Shown here: positions 37,050 through 45,374 of the stretch, piece after piece | Layout of the letters: each line of letters opens with the position of its first letter | Position numbering within the stretch: position 1 is the stretch's first letter | From: MFD04580-c1 sp963702995 | GTDB lineage: Bacteria > Planctomycetota > Phycisphaerae > Tepidisphaerales > Tepidisphaeraceae | Assembly (NCBI GenBank): GCA_963702995.1 | Contig: OY969783.1 | Span: 2,852,001 to 2,916,000, forward strand | Reading direction: 5' to 3' | DNA: 64,000 nt | The notes under the pieces: generated by a model | What the model was told of the DNA's origin: nothing | The model's database searches: none | Seen by the model: only the letters and a program-made list of their open reading frames with translations | Program-made: the position numbers and the translations under genes

Positions 37050-37074
37050 TGCTCGCCGAAGAATGCGACGGTCC

Positions 37075-37192
37075 CGTAGGGCACGCATCACGTGCTGTTG
37101 ACGGGGTCGCGGACGCGGAGGGAAAGGTTGCGGTTTCTGATCCAGGCCGACGGTTGACGGGGTTGGCGACGGCACGCGATGCGTGCCCTACG
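37075..37192. repeat. Dispersed inverted repeat family B, copy 2
   Basis: Left arm CGTAGGGCACGCATCACGTG (37075-37094), right arm GGCACGCGATGCGTGCCCTA (37171-37190). Non-coding spacer between vertex gene 2 and the RpiB-like gene. A lone arm of the same family lies at 37905-37925 before vertex gene 3, and another at 43797-43817. Confidence 0.55.
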
Positions 37193-37202
37193 AAATGCAC
37201 GG

Positions 37203-37862
37203 ATGATCGTAACGGCCCGGCAACTTGAGGACCTGCATCGGAGCAATGGCTCCAACGGGCACGTCACGCTTCCGTCCCGCGCGCGGTTGACGCCTCTGGC
37301 GGCCGACTGGGTCAAAGCCCGGAAGGTCACGCTCGGCTTTTCAGACGTCAGCCTAAAAAGCGAAGCCGGCCTGGCCTCGATCGTCACGGTTGCCACGCCG
37401 GCGCCGGCGACCCCGGCGGCCGCGTCAGGGCTCGCTCCCCTTCTGTGGTGGTGCGACGGGCCCTGCGGCGGGGCCAAAGGGGCCATCGTGGCGCAGGCGA
37501 AGGAATCGAGCCTGAGTCCGATCACCCTTCCGTCCGAAGCACGGCAAATGGTGCCGGTGATCAAGCTGGCGGCCGCCGAGATCAAGGCCGGGCGAGCGGC
37601 TGGCGTCATCCTGCTCGTCCAGAGCGCGGCCGCGGTGATGGTATTCGCCAATCGATGCCCGTCGCTTCGCGCGATCGTCGGCACCTGCCTGGAGGCGGTC
37701 GAGCAAGGGATCGGCCTGGTCGGCGCCAACGTGCTGGTGATCGAGCATCCGTACAAGACGCTTCCGCAGGTGAAGAGCCTCGTCGGCCGCTTCGCCCGCG
37801 GCGTGCGGGAGCCGAGTGACGAAGTTCGCAGGCAGTTGCAGGAACTGGCGAGTTGCCCGTGA
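37203..37862 (+). CDS. BMC-associated protein with an RpiB/LacAB-like domain
   Basis: 219 residues. The N-terminus (MIVTARQLEDLHRSNG, then RARLTPLAADWVKARKVTLG) resembles the short N-terminal segment of EutQ/EutT-like and other BMC accessory proteins. After a Pro/Ala linker the rest follows ribose-5-phosphate isomerase B / LacAB spacing: AAGVILLVQSAAAVMVFANR and CPSLRAIVGTCLEAVEQG recall the G-T-G-x-G ... NKxPGIRAA segment, but the catalytic GTG is replaced by QSA. So the fold may be kept without isomerase chemistry. It lies between two vertex genes in the operon. Role unknown. Confidence 0.65.
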   Translation: MIVTARQLEDLHRSNGSNGHVTLPSRARLTPLAADWVKARKVTLGFSDVSLKSEAGLASIVTVATPAPATPAAASGLAPLLWWCDGPCGGAKGAIVAQAKESSLSPITLPSEARQMVPVIKLAAAEIKAGRAAGVILLVQSAAAVMVFANRCPSLRAIVGTCLEAVEQGIGLVGANVLVIEHPYKTLPQVKSLVGRFARGVREPSDEVRRQLQELASCP

Positions 37863-37934
37863 GAACGGGCGCTTCGCACCGATGAGCGAGTCTTGGGCGG
37901 CGGCGGCACGCCGTGCGTGCCCTACAGGGTGAGA

Positions 37935-38243
37935 ATGAGAATTGGGCGAGTCATCGGCCGGGTCTGTTTGACGAACACCTACGAGACGCTCGTCGGCGGC
38001 CGATTCTTGATCGTCGAGGTTCAGGACCGCTTTTCGCTTGCCGGCCGGCCGCGGAAATCGAAGGAGACGATCGTCGTCTACGACCATCTCGGCGCCGGCG
38101 ATGGAGAGCTGATCGGCTTCACCGAAAGCGGCGAAGCGACGCGGCCGTTTTTTCCGGAGAAGCGCGTCCCCCTGGACGCTTACAACGCCGCCATCCTGGA
38201 TCGCGTGGTGATTGACGAAAAAGCCGCGGCCACGATGCCGTGA
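37935..38243 (+). CDS. BMC-P (EutN/CcmL) vertex protein 3
   Basis: A 102-residue vertex protein: MRIGRVIGRVCLTNTYETLV, GGRFLIVEVQDRFSLAGRP, VVYDHLGAGDGELIGFTESG and NAAILDRVVIDEKA. It has an insertion relative to vertex 2. The start is the ATG at 37935, chosen because the family begins with this strand. Confidence 0.93.
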   Translation: MRIGRVIGRVCLTNTYETLVGGRFLIVEVQDRFSLAGRPRKSKETIVVYDHLGAGDGELIGFTESGEATRPFFPEKRVPLDAYNAAILDRVVIDEKAAATMP

Positions 38244-38319
38244 CCGGATCGAGCGTAAGACCGGATCAGACCAGTATCGCGATTTTCAGGTCGGTTGAAC
38301 TTATAGAGCGAGAGTCATC

Positions 38320-39300
38320 ATGGCATATGTGCCCAACGGTAGCGCGAACGGGAATGGCGCGAGTCGCGTCCCGGAGTTCAAGCTCAAGGAACAGATGTGC
38401 GACATCGGCCGCCGCATCTGGACGAAGGGCTACTGCGCCGGGAACGAGGGGAACCACTCGATCCGCATCGGCCCGGATCGCTTCCTCTGCACGCCGACGG
38501 GCATCAGCAAAGGGTTCCTTAAGCCCGACGACATCTGCACCGTCGATTCCGAAGGCAAACAGGTCGCGGGGAAGCGGAAGCGCACCAGCGAAATGCTGAT
38601 GCACCTGGCGATCTACAAGGCCCGGCCCGACGTGAAGGCGGTCGTCCACAGCCACCCTCCGCACGCGACGGCATTCGCGATCGCCGGCGTTGACCTGCCG
38701 ACCTGCATCCACCCCGAAGCCGAAGTCTTCCTCGGCGCGGTGAAGACGGCGAAATACGTTACGCCCGGCGACACGCGGCTGGGCGAGTCGCTGCTCCCCT
38801 ATGTGAAAGACTCCAACACGATCCTGCTGCAGAACCACGGGACCGTGACGTACGACATCGACCTGGAGAACGCCTACTACAAGCTCGAGATCGTTGACGC
38901 CTATGCCCGGATCCTGTTGCTCGCCAAACAGATCGGCAGCATCCGACCGCTCGATTCCGGCGAAATGAAGGAACTGCTGGAGCTCAAGCAGCGCTTCGGC
39001 CTGCGTGAGCCGCGGCTGGAAAAGGGCGCCGAGCCGTTCGCCTGCTCGGTTGACTTTATCAGCCGCGTCGGTGGTGAAGTCGCCACCAAGGGTCGCGTGC
39101 AGATCCAGGGCGGCGGCACCGCCCCGGCCCCAACCGTCGCCGGCTCGGAAGTGCGCCCAAGCACGGCCGTCCAGGGCTCGTCGATGGAGCAGGCGATCCA
39201 CTCGATGCTCCCAAAGAATACGCGGCTGGAGAGCGTGAGCGAACAGGATGTCGAGACGCTCATCCAGACGATCACGGATCAGATCATGGCAAGCGTTTAG
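38320..39300 (+). CDS. Class II aldolase (L-fuculose/L-rhamnulose-1-phosphate type) with C-terminal encapsulation peptide
   Basis: A 326-residue zinc aldolase that should split L-fuculose- or L-rhamnulose-1-phosphate into DHAP and L-lactaldehyde. Core: EQMCDIGRRIWTKGYCAGNE, GNHSIRIG, TPTGISKGFLKPDD, the zinc pair in VVHSHPPHATAFA (about 107-119), HPEAEVFLG and LLQNHGTVTYD (third His). The core ends near residue 230. A linker and the amphipathic helix SVSEQDVETLIQTITDQIM close the protein, typical of cargo targeting. About 110 residues longer than stand-alone fuculose aldolases. Confidence 0.92.
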   Translation: MAYVPNGSANGNGASRVPEFKLKEQMCDIGRRIWTKGYCAGNEGNHSIRIGPDRFLCTPTGISKGFLKPDDICTVDSEGKQVAGKRKRTSEMLMHLAIYKARPDVKAVVHSHPPHATAFAIAGVDLPTCIHPEAEVFLGAVKTAKYVTPGDTRLGESLLPYVKDSNTILLQNHGTVTYDIDLENAYYKLEIVDAYARILLLAKQIGSIRPLDSGEMKELLELKQRFGLREPRLEKGAEPFACSVDFISRVGGEVATKGRVQIQGGGTAPAPTVAGSEVRPSTAVQGSSMEQAIHSMLPKNTRLESVSEQDVETLIQTITDQIMASV

Positions 39301-39458
39301 GAAAATCCGAAGTCCGAAGCACGATCCGAAAGAAGGGGAAAGAGAGACAAGAGGAAAGCGGGAACAGACGAGGTTGGCTTACGATCGTTTTCCCGTTTCT
39401 CCTTTTTCCTTTCTTATTTGCGCTTCTTTCGGAGTTGGTGCTTCGGATTTTCTTCTTC
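39301..39458. repeat. Dispersed inverted repeat family D, copy 2
   Basis: GAAAATCCGAAGTCCGAAGC (39300-39319) and its inverted partner GCTTCGGATTTTCTTCTTC (about 39442-39460) flank an A/G-rich then T/C-rich stretch. The pair could form a long hairpin between the aldolase and dehydrogenase genes. No coding content. Confidence 0.5.
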
Positions 39459-39470
39459 TGGGAACTCAAG

Positions 39471-40394
39471 ATGAAGGTATCGATCATCGGCGGCGGCGGG
39501 CGGGTGGGGTCGAACGCGGCGTTCGCGCTGCAGTGCGCCGGCGTCGTCTCCGAGCTGCACCTGCTCGACGCGAACGAGCAGATGGCCTCGGGCGAAGCGC
39601 TCGACCTGATCCATGGAACGAGCATCGCCGGCGACCAGAAGATCTACGCCGGGAACTATGACAAGGTAGCCGATGCCGACATCGTCTGCATCACCGCCGG
39701 CCTGCGGCGAAAGCCCGACGAGAGCCGCCTCGACCTGATCAACCGGAACGTCTCCCTCTTCAAGCAGATCCTCGACTCGATCAAGAGCGCGGGGCTGAAG
39801 AAGGACGCGATCCTCTTCGTCGTCTCCAACCCGGTCGATGTCCTGACCCGCCTCGCGATCGACTATTTGAAATGGGAGCCGTCGAAGGTGATCGGCCTGG
39901 GGACGGTGCTCGACACGGCCCGCTTCCGGTCGCTCATCGCCCTGGAGACCGGCCTGCCGGCCAGCCAGGTGAAGGCGCTGATCCTTGGGGAGCACGGCGA
40001 CAGCATGGTCGCGGCGTGGTCGTCGGCCGAAGCGGGCGGCATCCCGCTCGTGAAGCTGGACGGTTTCAACAGCACGCTGCAGCAGAAGGTGTTCGAGCGG
40101 ACCAAAAAGAGCGGCGCCGAGGCGATCAGCCTCAAAGGAGGCGCGGGGTGGGCCGTGGCGCTGAGCATCGCGGAAGTGATTCATCCGATCGCGCTGGGCC
40201 AGCCCAAGATCCTGCCCATTAGCACCCAGTTGAGCGGCGAATACGGTATCCGCAAGACCTGCACCAGCGTCCCGACGCTGGTCGGCAGGGCCGGCGTCAT
40301 CAAGCGGTACGAGATTGAGCTGTGGCCCCGCGAAGCGTCCGGGATCGTCGCCGGCGCCAAGTCGCTCGATGCGACGTACGCGCAGATCAAGTGA
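39471..40394 (+). CDS. Lactate/malate dehydrogenase family enzyme of the BMC
   Basis: A 307-residue NAD-dependent LDH/MDH fold protein: nucleotide-binding SIIGGGGRVGSNAAFAL, acidic LLDAN at strand 2, VCITAGLRRKPDESRLDLIN, VVSNPVDVLTRLA, GTVLDTARFRSLIA and the catalytic His in ILGEHGDSMVAAWSSA. In this pathway it is expected to recycle NADH, for example by reducing lactaldehyde or linking to lactate/pyruvate. The substrate loop (AGLRRKPDESR) differs from both classical LDH and MDH. ATG at 39471. Confidence 0.88.
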   Translation: MKVSIIGGGGRVGSNAAFALQCAGVVSELHLLDANEQMASGEALDLIHGTSIAGDQKIYAGNYDKVADADIVCITAGLRRKPDESRLDLINRNVSLFKQILDSIKSAGLKKDAILFVVSNPVDVLTRLAIDYLKWEPSKVIGLGTVLDTARFRSLIALETGLPASQVKALILGEHGDSMVAAWSSAEAGGIPLVKLDGFNSTLQQKVFERTKKSGAEAISLKGGAGWAVALSIAEVIHPIALGQPKILPISTQLSGEYGIRKTCTSVPTLVGRAGVIKRYEIELWPREASGIVAGAKSLDATYAQIK

Positions 40395-40472
40395 CGCGAC
40401 TTGGTCCGGCGCTGGCGGCCGGTCGCCTTTGCGTTCCTGAAGGACAGCGATCGCGTTCCTGAAGCTCGCCCC

Positions 40473-41885
40473 ATGCTGAAATCCCTCGACGCCAAGCTCG
40501 CCGCGATCCATGCCGACCCCTCCGGCACGCGCGATTTCATCCTCGCCGACGCCAAGGATGCCGACATGGCGGCCGGCCTCGCCGCGACCGGGAAGGACGC
40601 CCGAACGGGCAAGCCGCGCACCCTCGCCGAGTATCGCCAGCAGATGCGCGAGGTCCTCCGCCAGGGGCTGGTTGACATCCTGTTAATGTCCCCCAGCACC
40701 GCCGACCAGCTCGCGATCACCGAACGGCTCTTCGCCGATTCCGCCGTAACGCCAGCGGTCCGCGCCAACGACACGACCGACATCCATCTCCCCCTTGGCG
40801 GCACTTACGCGGCCGAGCCATCGCGCCCCTTCCGCAGCGCCACCATCGAGCAGCTTCAAAGCGGCAAGGCCAACCCCTCTGACGCCGACCGCCGCCTCGG
40901 GCCGGACCTGGGGCTCTACTCGATCACGCCGAACAACCACCTGGAGTTCGATTTCCCACACCTCCTGGCCTACAAGGACTTTCGCCTCGAAGCCGAACAG
41001 AAGCGGTTTCGCCATTTCCTCGAGGTGTTTGACCCCAACGCCTGCGGCGAAAAGTGCCCGGCGGACCTGGGAAGGTTCATCAACGACCTGATCATTCGCA
41101 CGCTCGCCGGCGTCCCCCGTGCCGGGCGGCCGGTCTTCCTCAAGATCGCCTATCACGGCCCCCAAGCGATGGAGGATCTGGCCACGTACGACCCGCACCT
41201 GGTCCCCGGCATCCTCGGCGGGTCGAGCGGGACGACTTTCGACGCGTTCAAGCTGTTGGAAGAGGCGAAGAAGCACGGCGCCCGGGCGGCGCTCTACGGC
41301 CGCAAGATCAACAACAGCGAGGACCAGCTCACCTTCATCACCTATCTTCGAGCGATCGCCGACGGAACGATCGGGGCGGAAGAGGCATGCAAGGCCTATC
41401 ACGGCGACTTGCAACGCCTGAAGATCACCCCCTACCGCCCCCTCAAGGACGATCTGCAACTGACGACGACGGCGACGAGCTACGCGGGCAGCGGGAGCAC
41501 GGTGTCGCTGGCGAAGTCGCTGGCGAAGCCGCCGGCCGCGGCGGCCGCCAAGCCGCCTGGCCCCACGAAACCGTTCGCCCCGGCCAGGCCCGCCGGCCCG
41601 GCCGCCGAGCGATCCCGCCCAAAGGTGACGTTCGGCGGCAGCTTTGCCGGGCCTGCGCGCCCAGGGCCGGGGCCTGAGGCGGCAGCCAAGCCCTCCGCGC
41701 CGCCAACACCGGCGGCGGCGCCACCCCCTTCGCCATCGGCCGCTGGCGCGAACGGGATCCCGATGAAGGAGGATGGCTCGCCCGACTACAAGGCGATGAC
41801 GCCGGCGCAGAAGCTTGCCTTGTCGCGTTGGCGCATCCAGGCCGACCTTTCCAGGAATGGGGACGGGCGAAGCGGATCGGTCTGA
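40473..41885 (+). CDS. BMC-cluster protein with an aldolase-like TIM-barrel core and a disordered tail
   Basis: 470 residues. The first about 330 have alternating strand-helix order with VDILLMSPSTADQLAITERL, AVTPAVRANDTTDIHL, PVFLKIAYHGPQAMEDLATY, LVPGILGGSSGTTFDAFKLL and GARAALYGRKINNSEDQLTF, resembling class I aldolase or LacD-like barrels. The Lys in FLKIAYHG is a possible Schiff-base residue, and GGSSGTT a phosphate-binding turn. A roughly 100-residue Pro/Ala tail follows, ending in a short helix (MTPAQKLALSRWRIQADL) that could act as a targeting peptide. It directly follows the dehydrogenase. I cannot assign a reaction. Confidence 0.6.
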   Translation: MLKSLDAKLAAIHADPSGTRDFILADAKDADMAAGLAATGKDARTGKPRTLAEYRQQMREVLRQGLVDILLMSPSTADQLAITERLFADSAVTPAVRANDTTDIHLPLGGTYAAEPSRPFRSATIEQLQSGKANPSDADRRLGPDLGLYSITPNNHLEFDFPHLLAYKDFRLEAEQKRFRHFLEVFDPNACGEKCPADLGRFINDLIIRTLAGVPRAGRPVFLKIAYHGPQAMEDLATYDPHLVPGILGGSSGTTFDAFKLLEEAKKHGARAALYGRKINNSEDQLTFITYLRAIADGTIGAEEACKAYHGDLQRLKITPYRPLKDDLQLTTTATSYAGSGSTVSLAKSLAKPPAAAAAKPPGPTKPFAPARPAGPAAERSRPKVTFGGSFAGPARPGPGPEAAAKPSAPPTPAAAPPPSPSAAGANGIPMKEDGSPDYKAMTPAQKLALSRWRIQADLSRNGDGRSGSV

Positions 41886-42058
41886 CGCGCGGCGCGGAAG
41901 CCAAAAACGCGGCGAGCACCCGGGAATAAGCTTTGCATTGCAGGCTTCAAAGCGGGCAAGACATCGCTAAGCCGCTTATGGATGCCGCGCTGCGCGGCAG
42001 GCGTACGCTCCGCGGCGTAAATCGTTGCGTCAGGCGGCCGGTTCACGAGTGATTCCCG

Positions 42059-42868
42059 ATGATGATCGCTGAACGCCAGTCGCTCCTGAAAGACCTCCTC
42101 TCCCGCAGAGGGATGAGCGATCTCGATTCGCTCGCGGCCGAGCTGGGGGTCTCGCAATCGACCGTGCGGCGTGACGTTGAACTGCTCGAACAAGGCGGCC
42201 TGGTCGAACGAACCCACGGCGGCGTGATCTGGATCGGCGAACGCCGCAGCGGCGGCGCCCGGCCTTACGCCTTCGACCAGCGGATGGGGTATCGCACCGA
42301 CGCCAAGCAGGCGATCGCCAAGGCCGCCCGCCATCTCGTCCAGCCGGGGCAGACGATCCTGATCGACGGCGGCACCACCACCTTCCAGCTCGCGCGCGAG
42401 CTGATGGGGGAGCCGATGCAGCTCGTCACGAACTCCCTCCCCATCGCCAACCTCTTCCTGAACGACGACCAGGTGGAACTGGTCCTCACTGGTGGACAGG
42501 TCTACCCCCGCTACGGCGTCCTTTTGGGCCCGATCGCGGAAGCGGCCATCGAAGGGATGCACGCCCAAACGCTCTTCATGAGCGCCGCCGGCGTCCACGA
42601 TGGCCAGCTTTACAACCAAAACCTGCTGCTCGTCCAGGCCGAGAAGCGGATGATGCACCAGGTGCAACAGGTGGTGCTGCTGGCCGATTCGACCAAGTTC
42701 GGCCAGCAGGCGCTCGCCGCACTAGGCCGCTTGGACGAAATCGACATTGTGGTCAGCGACAGCGAACTGTCCGAAGCCCATCAGGAACAGGTTCGCAGCG
42801 CCGGGTGCAAACTCATCCTCGCGCCCGCCACCGAGCGTGAATCGGTCCTGCGCCAGGCACGCCTGTAG
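42059..42868 (+). CDS. DeoR-family transcriptional regulator
   Basis: A 269-residue DeoR repressor. The N-terminal winged helix has LDSLAAELGVSQSTVRRDVE and LLEQGGLVERTHGGV; the sugar-phosphate-binding domain has ILIDGGTTTFQLARELMG, VTNSLPIANLF, ELVLTGGQVYPRYGVLLGP, LFMSAAGVHDGQLYNQN and VVLLADSTKFGQQALA. Such regulators respond to phosphorylated sugars. At the end of the BMC cluster it is the natural regulator, with the palindrome at 31129-31142 a candidate site. Confidence 0.92.
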   Translation: MMIAERQSLLKDLLSRRGMSDLDSLAAELGVSQSTVRRDVELLEQGGLVERTHGGVIWIGERRSGGARPYAFDQRMGYRTDAKQAIAKAARHLVQPGQTILIDGGTTTFQLARELMGEPMQLVTNSLPIANLFLNDDQVELVLTGGQVYPRYGVLLGPIAEAAIEGMHAQTLFMSAAGVHDGQLYNQNLLLVQAEKRMMHQVQQVVLLADSTKFGQQALAALGRLDEIDIVVSDSELSEAHQEQVRSAGCKLILAPATERESVLRQARL

Positions 42869-42952
42869 CAGGCACACTCCTTGTGCCGTAGCTCTTCCTT
42901 GCGTCGCCGCCTGTGACTGTCGGGCGGACGGCACACGGAGTGTGCCTGCCAC
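42865..42952. repeat. Dispersed inverted repeat family A, copy 1
   Basis: Left arm GTAGCAGGCACACTCCTTGT (42865-42884, includes the DeoR stop) and right arm CGGCACACGGAGTGTGCCTG (42929-42948). Matches the element at 46883-46984. Confidence 0.6.
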
Positions 42953-42962
42953 AAGTGTGCCT

Positions 42963-43631
42963 TCACGCGAGAACAAACGCCTTCACCATGTTGGGCCCGT
43001 GGACGCCGGTGACGGTGTTCATCTCGATGTCGGCGGTCTTGCTGGGGCCGCTGATCATCGTTACGCCGCTCCCGGTGCCGTCGCGCTTCAGTGCGTCGAA
43101 CAGGTCGATCAGGTCGGGGAGGCACTGGCGCGGCTCGACGACCACGATGTGGAGGAACGGGACGAGCGACAACAGCCGGCCATGGACGGGCGTGTGGCGG
43201 ATGGCCACCGTTCCGGTCTCGGCGACGGCGTAATCAATGTCGGTGACGCCGGTGTCGAAGTCGTACGTTTCGTCGGCCGTCATGTCAGCCCACGATCGCG
43301 CATCAAACCCTGCTGCCTGAAGGTGGGCCAGGGCGCCGATGCGGGCGAGCGTCGGCGTGTCGGAGAGCATCACCCGCCGGCTCTTCCGCTCCTTCAGGAA
43401 CTCGACCATCCGAGGGAGCAGATCTTCAATCCGAACCGCCTCGACGAGCATCTTCATCTCCGATGCCCGCTTCATGAACAGCTCGGGCAGCCCGATCGAG
43501 CTGTGAACGAGGCGCGTGGTCGGCTCATCGATCTCCGGCGGCACCGGGACAGTCGTCAACGGCGCCGTGCGGCCGAGGGACCGGCGAACTTTTTCAATCA
43601 CTGGATCGGCGGAGGGAGCGGCATTGGGCAT
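42963..43631 (-). CDS. lutC: Lactate utilization protein C (LUD domain)
   Basis: A 222-residue LUD-domain protein: LVEAVRIEDLLPRMVEFLKE, DTPTLARIGALAHLQAAGFD, GVTDIDYAVAETGTVAIRHT, RLLSLVPFLHIVVVEPRQCL and MISGPSKTADIEMNTVTGVH. The last motif is the most characteristic part of LutC/YkgG. It works with LutA and LutB to oxidise L-lactate to pyruvate. I start at the ATG at 43631; the next Met upstream (43661) lies in a dispersed repeat. Confidence 0.9.
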   Translation of the reverse strand: MPNAAPSADPVIEKVRRSLGRTAPLTTVPVPPEIDEPTTRLVHSSIGLPELFMKRASEMKMLVEAVRIEDLLPRMVEFLKERKSRRVMLSDTPTLARIGALAHLQAAGFDARSWADMTADETYDFDTGVTDIDYAVAETGTVAIRHTPVHGRLLSLVPFLHIVVVEPRQCLPDLIDLFDALKRDGTGSGVTMISGPSKTADIEMNTVTGVHGPNMVKAFVLA

Positions 43632-43654
43632 GGGAGGCTCATTCTGAGAAATCA

Positions 43655-43760
43655 GCGACATCCGAAGTGAGCGACGGCGGCGGCGTTGCCGATTTGTCCT
43701 TCTGGTTTCCGTTTTCAGTCCTTTGACATTCCTTCGAACTTCGTGCTTCCGACTTGTTGC
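43655..43760. repeat. Dispersed repeat family D, copy 3
   Basis: The spacer between lutB and lutC reads GACATCCGAAGTGAGCGACG and, inverted, ATTCCTTCGAACTTCGTGCT then TCCGACTTG. Same family as 39301-39458. Confidence 0.4.
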
Positions 43761-43813
43761 GTCTACATCGCCCTATCACACGGGCGACCTCGCGCCGGCA
43801 CGCAATTCGTGCC

Positions 43814-45282
43814 CTACCTCGGCCGGTTCTTCCACAACTGATGGAATGTCTTCACCGCCGGCGCCGGAAGGTCCCGGATCTGTGTCCAGCCGGACGCCGG
43901 GGCGGGGACGGACTTAATCCACCCCGTCCCGCCGGCGCGACGACGCAGGTCAAACTTCTGGGCCTTGGTGATCGCGTTGTACAGGAACGGCGATTTCATC
44001 GCCCATGCCCACATCCGATAGACCGATCGCTCAAGCCCACTGTTCAGGTGGGTATTGACGATGTCCCGCCGCATGTTGATCAGGTGCTTGGGGATGTTGA
44101 TCTTGACGGGGCAGGCCTCGTAGCACGCGCCGCAGAGGCTCGACGCCTGCGGCAGGTCCTTGAAGTTCCCAAGCCCCTGAAACAGCGGCGTGATCAGCGC
44201 GCCGATCGGCCCGGGATAGACGCTGCCGTAGGCGTGGCCGCCGATCTTGCGGTAGATCGGGCAGGCGTTCAGACAGGCCCCGCAGCGGATGCAGCGGAGC
44301 GTTTCGCGGTAGTCCTCGCTGGCCAGGATCTCGGTGCGGCCGTTATCGATCAGCACCAGATGGAACTCTTCGGGGCCGTCCTTCTCGCCCGCGCCGCGCG
44401 GGCCGCCAAAGATGTTCGTGTAAATTGTGATCGGCGCACCGGTCGCGCTACGGGTCAACAGCTTGAGCATCACGGCCAGGTCGGCCATGCGGGGGACGAG
44501 CTTCTCGATGCCAACCAGGCTCACGAGCACCCGCGGGGTGCTGACGCTCTGCCGCTGGTTCCCTTCATTCTCGACGCAGCAGAGCAACCCGCTCTCGGCG
44601 ACCATGAAGTTCCCGCCGGTCATGCCGAAGTCGGACTTGCGGAACTTGTCGCGAAGGTATTCGCGGGCCTGCATGCACAGCGCGTTGGGGTCGTCGTTGT
44701 ACGGCGTCTTGAAGTATTCGCTGAAGAGTTTGGCGATGGAGGCTTTGTCCTTGTGGACGATGGGGGCGACGAGATGGCTGGGCTTGTCGTGACTGATCTG
44801 GACGATGAACTCCCCAAGGTCGGTCTCGACGACGTCCAGGCCGGCAAGCTCCAGCGCATGGGCAAGGTTGATCTCCTCGCTGACCATCGACTTGCTCTTG
44901 ATCACCCGCTTCGCGTCCGCCTTAGATGCGATCTCGAGGATGATCTTCTTGGCCTCGGCGCCGGTCGCGGCGAAGTGGACGTGGCCGCCGTTGCGCTCCA
45001 CGTTGGCCTTCATCTGCTCGAGGTAGTAGTCCAGGTGATCGAGGGTGTGCTGTTTGATCTCCCCGGCGAGCTGGCGAAGCTTATCGGAATCCGGAAGTTC
45101 CAGGATGCGAAGCTGCCGCGCGGTGTGCTGGCGAAGGACGGCGTTGTTGACGGCCCGCTTCAGCTTTTCGTCGCCGGCCGCCTGAACGGAGATCGAGTGG
45201 AAGTCATGCTTGGACTGGGCCGCTTCTTGAGGAACGCGGCGGTGTTCGAATCGATCGGCTTGTCCTCGAGCGTCGCGGTCAT
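43814..45282 (-). CDS. lutB: Lactate utilization iron-sulfur protein B, frameshifted near the start
   Basis: About 489 residues. The start MTATLEDKPIDSNTAAFLK (ATG at 45282) changes frame near 45222-45230 into AAQSKHDFHSISVQAAGDEK. The LUD part has AHALELAGLDVVETDLGEFI, KSDFGMTGGNFMVAESG and LCCVENEGNQRQSVSTPRVL. Two [4Fe-4S] motifs follow: LRCIRCGACLNACPIYRKIG and SSLCGACYEACPVKINIPKH. It is the electron-transfer subunit of the LutABC L-lactate oxidation system. lutA is not in the window. Its position facing the BMC operon fits lactate being a BMC product. Confidence 0.92.
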
Positions 45283-45374
45283 GCCCGGATTGTAAGACAG
45301 ACCGGTCCGCCCACAAACGCGCCCGAGCGGAGCCCCGATCGATTTGAAAACGTGGTGCGGGCCGTCGGTCGGCG

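Noticed and set aside
35372..37084. 570-codon minus-strand open frame across the aldehyde dehydrogenase and vertex genes
   Set aside because: Runs antisense through two recognised genes and a repeat; no motifs.
43754..45295. 513-codon plus-strand frame opposite lutB
   Set aside because: lutB has two iron-sulfur motifs and a LUD domain; the opposite frame has none.
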